Of a stretch of 28,600 nucleotides of DNA, positions 22,118-28,600 are shown piece after piece. Within the stretch, counting starts at the first letter, position 1; each line of letters starts with the position of its first letter. Origin of the DNA: Donghicola sp036139795 (GTDB lineage: Bacteria; Pseudomonadota; Alphaproteobacteria; Rhodobacterales; Rhodobacteraceae); assembly GCA_036139795.1 (NCBI GenBank), contig JAYZYX010000081.1, forward strand, positions 1-28,600, read 5' to 3'. Both the position numbers and the translations under genes were made by a program. Below the pieces are notes generated by a model. That model saw only the letters and a program-made list of their open reading frames with translations. It had not been told where the DNA came from and did not search any database.

Positions 22118-23728
22118 TTACTCCAGTTCTTTGGCGCGATCCCGAAGCTGGAACTTCTGGATCTTGCCGGTGGATGTTTTGGGAAGGGTTTCAAAAATGA
22201 CCGCCTTGGGGGCTTTGAAGCCCGCCAGACGGGTGCGGCAGAAAGCGATCAGGTCTTCGGCGGTGGCCTCTGCCCCGTCGCGCAACTCTACGAAGGCACA
22301 AGGAACCTCGCCCCATTTTTCATGGGGCTTGGCGACCACGGCGGCAGCTTGCACAGCGGGATGGCGATAGAGCACCGCCTCAACCTCAACCGACGAGATA
22401 TTCTCGCCGCCCGAGATGATCACGTCCTTCAGGCGGTCGCGGATTTGCATATAGGCGTTTTCATGGACGACAGCACCGTCGCCGGACCAGAACCATCCAT
22501 CCTCAAAGGCCTTCGCCGTGGCCTCGGGGTCCTTGTAGTAGCCCGACATGACCGTGTTGCCCCGAATGGCAATCTCGCCTTGGGTGGTGCCATCGCGGGG
22601 GACCGGCTGGCCGGAAGTGCGGTCAATGACCGTGACCTCTTCGACCATCGGAAAGGCAATGCCCTGCTGCGCTTGCAGTTCGGCCTGTTCGGCGGGGCTC
22701 AGATCATCCCACGCATCTTGCCACAGGCATTGCGAGATATGTCCGAAGGTTTCGGTCAGCCCGTAGACCTGCATCACGTCAAAGCCCATCGCCCGTGTCT
22801 TTTCCAGCACCGAAGGCGGCGGCGGCGCGCCTGCGGTCATCACGCGGATCGCGGGTTCAAAGGGGGCCGCGTTGTCTTCGGCCTCAGCCAGCATCTGCAA
22901 TACGATGGGCGCGGCGCCAAAGTGGGTCACGCCATGGGTGCGGATGGCCTCAAGGATACGGCTCGCTGCCGGAATGCGGGTAAAGACAAACGTCCCCCCC
23001 AGCATCGCCACCAGCCAAGGATGCCCCCAGCCATTGCAGTGGAACATGGGCACCACGGACAGATAGACCGGATAGGGCGGCACCTGCCACGCAGTCCCTG
23101 CGCCAAGCGCCATCAGGTACGCGCCGCGGTGGTGATAGACCACACCTTTGGGACGACCAGAGGTGCCTGACGTGTAGTTCAGCGCAATCGCATCCCACTC
23201 ATCATCCGGCAGCACGATCGGCATAGGAACGGTGTCGGCCAGCGCATCATAGGTTGGGCCACCAAGGCTTTCGCCGGGGGCAGCGGGATCGGCGATCTCG
23301 ACCACGGGCAGGCTACGGCCCAGAAGGTCAAACGCCTTGGACAACAGCGGCACCAGTTCCCGATCCACGATCACCAGCTTGCTGTCCGCGTGGTCCAGAA
23401 TGTAGGCGATGGTTTCCGGCTCAAGCCGCGTGTTCAGCGTGTTCATCACCGCGCCGGTCAAAGGCAGCGCGAAGTGCAGTTCAAACAGCTCTGGCACATT
23501 CGGGCTAAGGACCGAGACCGTATCGCCCTTTGCGACCCCAAGCCCCATCAGGCTCGCCGCAACAGAACGAATACGCGCGGCAGTTTCGGCCCAGTTGCGC
23601 CGGATGTCCCCATAGATCACCGCCGTGCGCGTGCCGTGCAGGCTTTCGGCGCGGCGCAGGAAGGACAGGGGCGACAGCGGCACATGGTTCGCCCGTGTCT
23701 TTTGAAGAGCCTCGAAATGGTGACGCAT
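22118..23728 (-). CDS. dmdB: Methylmercaptopropionate-CoA ligase DmdB
   Basis: This 536-residue ANL-superfamily acyl-CoA synthetase has the AMP-binding P-loop YTSGTSGRPKG (185-195), a second motif YGLTET (322-327), the adenylate-binding SGDGAV (415-420) and the C-terminal catalytic lysine K522 in STGKIQK. It would activate methylmercaptopropionate with ATP and CoA. Sequence alone places it among medium-chain fatty-acid ligases. The DmdB call rests on the gene lying between dmdD and dmdA in one operon, which makes it strong. It starts 17 bp after dmdD and ends 6 bp before dmdA. The known family also accepts other short acids, so substrate range may be wider. Confidence 0.9.
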   Translation of the reverse strand: MRHHFEALQKTRANHVPLSPLSFLRRAESLHGTRTAVIYGDIRRNWAETAARIRSVAASLMGLGVAKGDTVSVLSPNVPELFELHFALPLTGAVMNTLNTRLEPETIAYILDHADSKLVIVDRELVPLLSKAFDLLGRSLPVVEIADPAAPGESLGGPTYDALADTVPMPIVLPDDEWDAIALNYTSGTSGRPKGVVYHHRGAYLMALGAGTAWQVPPYPVYLSVVPMFHCNGWGHPWLVAMLGGTFVFTRIPAASRILEAIRTHGVTHFGAAPIVLQMLAEAEDNAAPFEPAIRVMTAGAPPPPSVLEKTRAMGFDVMQVYGLTETFGHISQCLWQDAWDDLSPAEQAELQAQQGIAFPMVEEVTVIDRTSGQPVPRDGTTQGEIAIRGNTVMSGYYKDPEATAKAFEDGWFWSGDGAVVHENAYMQIRDRLKDVIISGGENISSVEVEAVLYRHPAVQAAAVVAKPHEKWGEVPCAFVELRDGAEATAEDLIAFCRTRLAGFKAPKAVIFETLPKTSTGKIQKFQLRDRAKELE

Positions 23729-23745
23729 GTCGTTGTCCGCCCTGA

Positions 23746-24555
23746 TCAGGTGTTGGGCCGCACGCGGGCAGCGGTCTTGTTGGCAAAGGCTTCCAGACGC
23801 TCGCGCGCGGCAGGCTGGGTGTTGACGATCCCGCCCACAAAGGCTTCGGCGTAGGCGGCATCCATGCCCGACATGTTGTTCATGTGGCTGACTGCAGAGC
23901 AGATCGCAAAGTTCGTCAGCGGCAGGTTCTGGGCCACCTTATCGGCCAGTTCCATTGCCTTGGCGTAGCTGCCACCTTCTTCGGTGATGTACTGCGCCAA
24001 CCCCAGATCAACGGCCTCTTGGCCCTGATAAACGCGGCCAGTCAGGATCATGTCGATCATTCGGTATTTGCCGATCATGTCCGAGACACGGATCGTTGCA
24101 CCCCCGCCAGTGAAAATCCCGCGCTGACCTTCGGGCAGAGCGAAATAGGTGCCCGGATCGATCACCCGCACATGGGCCGCGCTGGCAAGTTCCAGACCGC
24201 CGCCAACGACCGCGCCCTTCAGCGCGGCGATGATCGGCACCCCGCCGTATTCCATCTTGTTGAACGCCTCATGCCAGCGCAGGCAGACGTGCATAAAGTC
24301 ATCGGGGCTGCGATCTGCCTTCCAATGTTCAACCAGATCAAGCCCTGCGCAAAAGTGGTCCCCTGCCCCTTCCAGCAGCACAGCTTTGACGCCTGCCATC
24401 CGCGCACCGCTGAAAAAGCGGATCAGTTCCTCGATCGTGACAACATCCAGCGCGTTGCGCTTTTCAGGGCGGTTCAGGGTCACAACATAGAGGCCATTGT
24501 CACGCGCCGAAATCGCAAGGCGTTCATAGGTGGCGGGGTTCACAACGTCATTCAT
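23746..24555 (-). CDS. dmdD: Methylthioacryloyl-CoA hydratase DmdD (crotonase family)
   Basis: This 269-residue crotonase-fold enzyme converts methylthioacryloyl-CoA, with two waters, to acetaldehyde, methanethiol, CO2 and CoA. Catalytic glutamates sit at E122 (GGGLELA) and E142 (ALPEGQRGIF), next to the positions known in the roseobacter DmdD (E121, E141). The oxyanion-hole segments GDHFCAGLDL (65-74) and GAVVGGG (114-120) are present. I chose the ATG at 24555, which has AAGGA 8 bases upstream and gives the usual length. An in-frame ATG at 24582 overlaps the dmdC stop but lacks a ribosome site. A DmdD-type rather than generic enoyl-CoA hydratase is favoured by the operon and the glutamate pattern. 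Confidence 0.9.
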   Translation of the reverse strand: MNDVVNPATYERLAISARDNGLYVVTLNRPEKRNALDVVTIEELIRFFSGARMAGVKAVLLEGAGDHFCAGLDLVEHWKADRSPDDFMHVCLRWHEAFNKMEYGGVPIIAALKGAVVGGGLELASAAHVRVIDPGTYFALPEGQRGIFTGGGATIRVSDMIGKYRMIDMILTGRVYQGQEAVDLGLAQYITEEGGSYAKAMELADKVAQNLPLTNFAICSAVSHMNNMSGMDAAYAEAFVGGIVNTQPAARERLEAFANKTAARVRPNT

Positions 24556-24578
24556 ATGTCTGGTCCTTTTGAGAGAAT

Positions 24579-26342
24579 TCATTCAGGGAAAGTCGCGTCC
24601 AATAGGCTGCGAGAGCCGTGCAGGATGCGGGCTTGCTCGGTGGCGCACTCGGGCAGAATGTTCTGGGCATAGAACAGGGTTGTTTCGATTTTGCGGGTCA
24701 TGAAGGGCGCATCTTGCCCCGCATCCAGCGCGGTTTGCGCCGCCAAGGCCCCTTTGCCAAGCATCCAGCCCGCCGCCAAAGTGCCGGTCAGCATCAGGAA
24801 CGGGACCGAGCCCGCAAAGGCCGCGTCGATATCCTTGGGCTTGTTATTCAGCATCCATTCCAACGAGGTCTCAAACGCCGCCCGCGCCTGCGCAAGGCCC
24901 ACGCCAATCGCTTGAGCAGTGGCATCACCCTTTGCCAGTTCTGCCTCGGTCGTTGCTATGCCAGCGGCGAACAAGCGGGCGGCCGCCCCGCCATCGCGCA
25001 TCACTTTGCGCCCCAAAAGGTCATTGGCCTGAATGGCCGTTGTACCTTCATAAATCGGCAGGATGCGGGCGTCGCGGTAGTGCTGCGCGGCGCCGGTCTC
25101 TTCGATAAAGCCCATGCCGCCATGGATTTGCACACCCAATGAGGCGACCTCGACCGCGCGTTCGGTGCAAAAACCCTTGACCAGCGGGACCATGAATTCG
25201 GCCAGGGCATTGGTTACACGGTCGGTCCGGTAATGAGAGATATCCAGCAGTCCCGCGGTTGCTGCCGCCATCGCCCGCCCGCCTTCGATCAGGCTGCGCA
25301 TCCGCATCAGCATACGGCGCACATCCGGATGTTCGATGATCGGCACGGCGTCTTTGGTTTGACCATTCACCGGACGGCTTTGCACGCGGCCCTGCGCATA
25401 GGCCAGCGCCCGTTGATAGGCCCGCTCAGAGATCGCAATCCCCTGCACGCCCACCGTGAACCGCGCAGCGTTCATCATGATGAACATGTATTCCAGCCCG
25501 CAATTCTCATTGCCGATCAGGAACCCCGTCGCATCCTCATATTCCAACACGGCCGTCGGACTGGCCCGCACGCCCAGTTTGTGTTCGATGCTGACGCATT
25601 TCACTGCGTTGTCGGCCCCAAGCGTACCGTCCGATTTCACCAGCGTCTGAGGCACGATAAAAAGGCTCAGCCCCTTGGGTCCGGCGGGCGCACCATGGGT
25701 GCGCGCCAGCACAAGGTGGATGATGTTCTCGGTCAGATCATGGGCACCGTAAGTGATAAAGATCTTTGTGCCCTTGACGGCATAGCTGCCATCCGTGCGC
25801 CGGACCGCTTTTGTCGCAACTAGGCCCAGATCACTGCCCGCTTGGGGCTCGGTCAGGTTCATCGTACCGGACCAGCGCCCCGAAATCAGCGGCTCAAGAT
25901 ACAGCGCTTTCTGCGCGTCCGAGCCAGTCAGCAGCAGCGCCTCGATCGCGCCATCGGTCAACAGCGGGCACAGGCCAAAGCTCATATCGGCGCTGTTCAG
26001 CATCTCTGTCGCTGCCGCGCCCGCAGCGCGTGGCAAGCCGACCCCGCCATAGGCCACCGGATGGGTCAGCGCCTGCCAGCCCATTTCAACAAACTGCGCG
26101 TAGGCCTGCGCATGGCTTTCGGGCATGGTCACGCGGCCCTTGTCAAAACTGGCCCCCACCCGATCTCCGCCCTGAGACAAGGGCGCGATCTGTTCGGCAC
26201 AGAACTGGGCATAGCCCGTCAAAGCCGCGCCAATATCCGATAGATCGCATTCGGAATAAGCGTCCAAAGCGGACACCTTTCCCCAATGCGACAGGTGTTC
26301 GATACAGAACATCAAATCCTTGACGGGCGGCTGGTAGGTCAT
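24579..26342 (-). CDS. dmdC: Methylmercaptopropionyl-CoA dehydrogenase DmdC
   Basis: This 587-residue FAD acyl-CoA dehydrogenase of the longer DmdC/AcdA subgroup oxidises methylmercaptopropionyl-CoA to methylthioacryloyl-CoA and passes electrons to electron-transfer flavoprotein. Features are an N-terminal extension (YQPPVKDLMFCIEHL), the FAD-site MNLTEPQAGSDLG (161-173), the middle beta-domain, HGGMGFIEETG (407-417) and catalytic Glu E432 in PIYEGTTAIQ. A C-terminal extension beyond 450 is typical of DmdC (about 590 residues). I chose the ATG at 26342 because GGGGAG lies 7 bases upstream. An ATG at 26378 would add 12 residues without a ribosome site. It is the first gene of the dmdCDBA operon, divergent from an AraC regulator. 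Confidence 0.93.
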   Translation of the reverse strand: MTYQPPVKDLMFCIEHLSHWGKVSALDAYSECDLSDIGAALTGYAQFCAEQIAPLSQGGDRVGASFDKGRVTMPESHAQAYAQFVEMGWQALTHPVAYGGVGLPRAAGAAATEMLNSADMSFGLCPLLTDGAIEALLLTGSDAQKALYLEPLISGRWSGTMNLTEPQAGSDLGLVATKAVRRTDGSYAVKGTKIFITYGAHDLTENIIHLVLARTHGAPAGPKGLSLFIVPQTLVKSDGTLGADNAVKCVSIEHKLGVRASPTAVLEYEDATGFLIGNENCGLEYMFIMMNAARFTVGVQGIAISERAYQRALAYAQGRVQSRPVNGQTKDAVPIIEHPDVRRMLMRMRSLIEGGRAMAAATAGLLDISHYRTDRVTNALAEFMVPLVKGFCTERAVEVASLGVQIHGGMGFIEETGAAQHYRDARILPIYEGTTAIQANDLLGRKVMRDGGAAARLFAAGIATTEAELAKGDATAQAIGVGLAQARAAFETSLEWMLNNKPKDIDAAFAGSVPFLMLTGTLAAGWMLGKGALAAQTALDAGQDAPFMTRKIETTLFYAQNILPECATEQARILHGSRSLLDATFPE

Positions 26343-26453
26343 GCCTGTCTCCCCAAAGGCACTATGGTTTTCTGACATCTAACCGCTGCGCAGCTTGCCT
26401 ATAAGCTCATCTTTTGCCAAACTATTATCCGATCACGACACATTAGGCCCGCC
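26343..26453. promoter_or_regulatory. Divergent promoter region between dmdC and the AraC-family regulator
   Basis: This 111-bp stretch is relatively AT-rich (for example 26400-26445) and must hold the promoters of the dmd operon and of the regulator gene. No clear direct repeats of AraC-site type were identified by eye. Confidence 0.5.
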
Positions 26454-27467
26454 ATGAGCAGTCATGACCCTATCTCTCTGACGACCGTATCGGCGGGGTT
26501 CATTCAAGACTGGCTGGACGCGCTGGCATCGCGCTGCACGCCAGAGACGATGGCATCCCTGCTGGAACGTTCAGGCTTGCAATCCGGCCCAATGGCCCCC
26601 ACCCAGCGCATCACGCTAGAGGAAATCGCCAGACTGTATCAGTTGGCTGCGCCAGAGACCGGCGACGAGATGATGGGCCTCTGGAGCCGCCCGATCCGCC
26701 CCCGCGCCTTGCAACACCTTGTCACCGTACAGCGAGAGGCCAGCAGCCTGACCTCGGCGCTCTATCGGTTCTCGACCTATTGGAACTTGCTGCTGGATGA
26801 TTTCCGTCTGGATCTGCGCCACCAAGACGATGAGGTGGAACTGGCACTTGTGCCCTATGCTGCCGAAACCCGTCCGCAGCGGTTTGGCCACATGCTGATC
26901 CTGAAACTGGCCCACGGCCTTTTGTCGTGGCTGGCAGGGGCGGAAACAACGGTGAAGGCCGTGCGCTTTGCCTTCCCGCGCCCCGATTTCGCCGCCGATT
27001 ACGCGGTGGTCTTTCCCTGCCCGGTCGAATTCGACGCCACCGAGACCGCCATCCTCTTCGACCCGCGCCAGTTTGACCGGCCGATCACCCGCACCCCAGC
27101 TGAGGCCTCGGTGTTCCTTGAACGCGCGCCGTTGGACTGGATTTTTACCGGCTCTCGCGCCCATACGAACAGCCTGCGCGTCCGCGCTTTCCTATACGGT
27201 GCCACTTGGCAGACCTGCCAATTGCTGGATGCGGCCGACGCCCTGAAAATGACCCCCCGCACGCTGAACCGCCGCCTGAAACGGGAAGGTACTTCGTTTC
27301 AGGACATCAAGGACGCCCTGCGCCGCGACATTGCCATCCGCGCCCTGCAACAAGGCACTGACAGCATCGAGCAGATCGCCTTCGACACCGGCTTTTCCGC
27401 CCCCGCAAACTTTCACCGCGCCTTTCGGAAATGGACCAATCGCACGCCCGGATCATACCGCGTGTAA
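26454..27467 (+). CDS. AraC-family transcriptional regulator divergent to the dmd operon
   Basis: This 337-residue regulator has an N-terminal arabinose-binding-like (OruR/Arabinose_bd) sensor domain, about residues 15-200, with the family's ALQHLVTVQREASSLTSALYRFSTYWNLL stretch recognisable in part. A C-terminal AraC double helix-turn-helix spans about 245-337: DAADALKMTPRTLNRRL (first helix-turn-helix) and SIEQIAFDTGFSAPANFHRAFRKW (second), ending in TPGSYR. It is transcribed away from dmdC, the usual layout for a regulator of its neighbour. It is therefore a candidate activator of DMSP demethylation, perhaps sensing DMSP, acrylate or methylmercaptopropionate. That link is inferred from position. 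A weak AGG site precedes the ATG. Confidence 0.87.
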   Translation: MSSHDPISLTTVSAGFIQDWLDALASRCTPETMASLLERSGLQSGPMAPTQRITLEEIARLYQLAAPETGDEMMGLWSRPIRPRALQHLVTVQREASSLTSALYRFSTYWNLLLDDFRLDLRHQDDEVELALVPYAAETRPQRFGHMLILKLAHGLLSWLAGAETTVKAVRFAFPRPDFAADYAVVFPCPVEFDATETAILFDPRQFDRPITRTPAEASVFLERAPLDWIFTGSRAHTNSLRVRAFLYGATWQTCQLLDAADALKMTPRTLNRRLKREGTSFQDIKDALRRDIAIRALQQGTDSIEQIAFDTGFSAPANFHRAFRKWTNRTPGSYRV

Positions 27468-27512
27468 AGACCCCACAGATGGCCCACTCTGCCATTCGGC
27501 GTTCAAGGCGGG

Positions 27513-28232
27513 TTAGCGAACGCTTTGCAAAGGATCGCCGTCCCAGCTTCCGTGGCTTGAAAGAATACGCGCCCTTGTGAAGGAACTGCGGTCAAAGAAC
27601 GACCCGTCACGACTTTCATCCATCAGCCTCCGGTGGGTTCCTTCCCAATATGCCGCCTTCATCATCGCTTTGTCATCGCGCCACAGCGACACTGTGAACC
27701 CTTCTCTGCCATCGAAACCACCATTGAACACGCCCCGCCTGAGATTGCCTTCGCTTTCCCCGAAGAAATCGACCACCTGCTCGACCCCATCCAGAAATCG
27801 TGCAATCCGGTCGTGTTCAGAGGCATCACTGGACCAAAAGCCAGCAGTCGTTATCACAGCCAAAGGCCCCGAGGGGTCTTTGTCCGCCACCTGAACCGCC
27901 GCGTTCTTCTCGATTTCACCGCGCCAGTTGACCTCTCCGCGATGGGTGACCGGCATCGTCAAGGCGTGCCAGCCCTCTTCAACATCCGCAAGAAAGGGCA
28001 GGAAATCCGCCGGATCCGACACCGCTTTTTCCGCAGCATCACGCGTTTCAAAAACACCCAACCCGCACCACACATCGGATCTCCATAGGGGCAAGCCGTC
28101 GGGGCCAACGTTCTGGCTGGGACAAAACCGCCAGCACTCAGCCGTTGCAGGAAGCTCGAAGGACCTCTCCAAAGCCGAGCTTTCTTCTGAAAATCGTACG
28201 CGGTGCAAGGTTATCCAGTGATGGTTCTCCAT
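27513..28232 (-). CDS. Uncharacterised protein with a CrtA/monooxygenase-like alpha+beta-barrel region
   Basis: This is a 239-residue soluble protein. The C-terminal part (about 120-230) has the order LAVITTAGFWS, GREGFTVSLWRDDKAM, YWEGTHRRLM, DGSFFDRSSFTRARILSSHGSW. This resembles spheroidene-monooxygenase-like (CrtA) or dimeric alpha+beta-barrel proteins in which FS-x-W is followed by an A/Y-x-x-G-x-H helix. The N-terminal part (FRFCPSQNVGPDGLPLWRSDVWCGLGVFET-like) may be a second, related half. I chose the ATG at 28232, with GGGGGA upstream; the open frame continues to 28397 without family features. No carotenoid genes are nearby, so a role in carotenoid oxidation is doubtful. It stands alone between the AraC gene and a cupin gene. 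Function is unknown. Confidence 0.6.
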   Translation of the reverse strand: MENHHWITLHRVRFSEESSALERSFELPATAECWRFCPSQNVGPDGLPLWRSDVWCGLGVFETRDAAEKAVSDPADFLPFLADVEEGWHALTMPVTHRGEVNWRGEIEKNAAVQVADKDPSGPLAVITTAGFWSSDASEHDRIARFLDGVEQVVDFFGESEGNLRRGVFNGGFDGREGFTVSLWRDDKAMMKAAYWEGTHRRLMDESRDGSFFDRSSFTRARILSSHGSWDGDPLQSVR

Positions 28233-28420
28233 AAAAATCCCCCTTACAATAACTTGAAACAATGCAGGCCGCCGATCAGAGGCACCGGCGCACCGCACAA
28301 TCGAAAGTGATCGCTTGCGGCCAAAGGCCCCCATCAGAGTCTGAAAAGCGCCGAGCCTTCCAGACACACCATCCCCAACGTCTTCAGGAACAGGCACCTC
28401 ACCGAACCTTCGCAGTGGCT
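28233..28420. other. Gap without recognisable features
   Basis: The 188 bases between the barrel-domain gene and the cupin gene show no RNA gene, repeat or clear promoter. An in-frame N-terminal extension of the downstream gene could reach 28397 but is not supported by a ribosome site. Confidence 0.4.
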
Positions 28421-28600
28421 TTAAGTCTTCTTGATTTGCAGCGGATACCGGTCGGCTTCCTCGAAAACATCCATCGCCTTAGTGCCCGCCTTGATTTCAG
28501 CGCTATGCACCGCGCCAGCGGGAATATTCCACGTCTCGCCAGGACGATAGGTATGGGTGACGCCTTCGATGGTCAGTTTGACCTCGCCTTCGAAACAGGT
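28421..28600 (-). CDS. Cupin-domain protein (partial, N-terminus outside window)
   Basis: The last 59 codons and TAA stop of a minus-strand gene were translated by hand. The visible part carries the second cupin motif: FEGEVKLTIEGVTHTYRPGE, then WNIPAGAVHSAEIKAGT, with the metal-type histidine of PAGAVH. It then ends in a short charged tail (RYPLQIKKT). This is a small single-domain cupin, whose role could be binding, isomerisation or oxidation. The start and size are unknown. Confidence 0.75.
   Translation of the reverse strand, partial: TCFEGEVKLTIEGVTHTYRPGETWNIPAGAVHSAEIKAGTKAMDVFEEADRYPLQIKKT

Noticed and set aside
21179..23170. Long plus-strand open frame (663 codons) opposite dmdA and dmdB
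   Set aside because: It is antisense to two well-supported genes, has low-complexity Gly/His/Arg-rich sequence with no domain, and arises from the GC-rich codon bias.

Overview
The window reads as chromosomal DNA of a marine alphaproteobacterium of the Roseobacter group (Rhodobacterales). The evidence is GC-rich codon use, short or 4-bp overlapping gene junctions, alphaproteobacterial-type sugar ABC operons and, most tellingly, a complete dimethylsulfoniopropionate (DMSP) demethylation operon. No tRNA, rRNA, CRISPR array, insertion sequence, integrase or attachment site was seen. No gene-free stretch exceeds 300 bases; the largest are 7012-7291 and 20758-21007, and both are described.

Region 1 (1-9444) is a sugar-utilisation regulon. 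On the minus strand, starting at 7011, run a cupin-type phosphoglucose isomerase, a KDPG-type aldolase, a shikimate-dehydrogenase-like oxidoreductase, a D-2-hydroxyacid dehydrogenase, a UlaG-like metallo-hydrolase and an RpiR/MurR regulator. These are followed by a ribose-type periplasmic binding protein and the first 310 residues of its ABC ATPase, which runs off the left edge. Divergently, an FGGY sugar kinase and a HAD sugar phosphatase overlap by 4 bp. The two control regions (1963-2150 and 7012-7291) share GTAG/CTAC inverted repeats resembling operators of the RpiR/HexR family, so the local RpiR protein probably controls both. The substrate is not evident.

Region 2 (9466-16170) is a sucrose or fructan uptake system: a LacI-family repressor, a CUT1 binding protein, two permeases, a cytoplasmic GH32 beta-fructosidase and a MalK-type ATPase. 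A near-identical 20-bp element lies before the repressor gene and before the transporter operon. Before the operon it occurs as two perfect 15-bp inverted copies placed around a plausible promoter.

Region 3 (16208-20757) is the least ordinary part. It is a tightly packed three-gene minus-strand operon encoding a serine alpha/beta hydrolase with two predicted membrane helices, a 743-residue protein with an N-terminal HNH-like zinc domain fused to an OLD/PtuA-like AAA ATPase, and a separate HNH nuclease. It resembles Septu-type (PtuA/PtuB) anti-phage systems but has a different composition, and it is the best candidate here for an undescribed defence system.

Region 4 (20958-27467) is the DMSP demethylation operon dmdC-dmdD-dmdB-dmdA. 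It ends in a strong hairpin and faces a divergent AraC-family regulator. The enzymes convert DMSP to methylmercaptopropionate and then, through CoA thioesters, to methanethiol and acetaldehyde. The right end (27513-28600) holds a small alpha+beta-barrel protein of uncertain function and the 3' end of a cupin gene.
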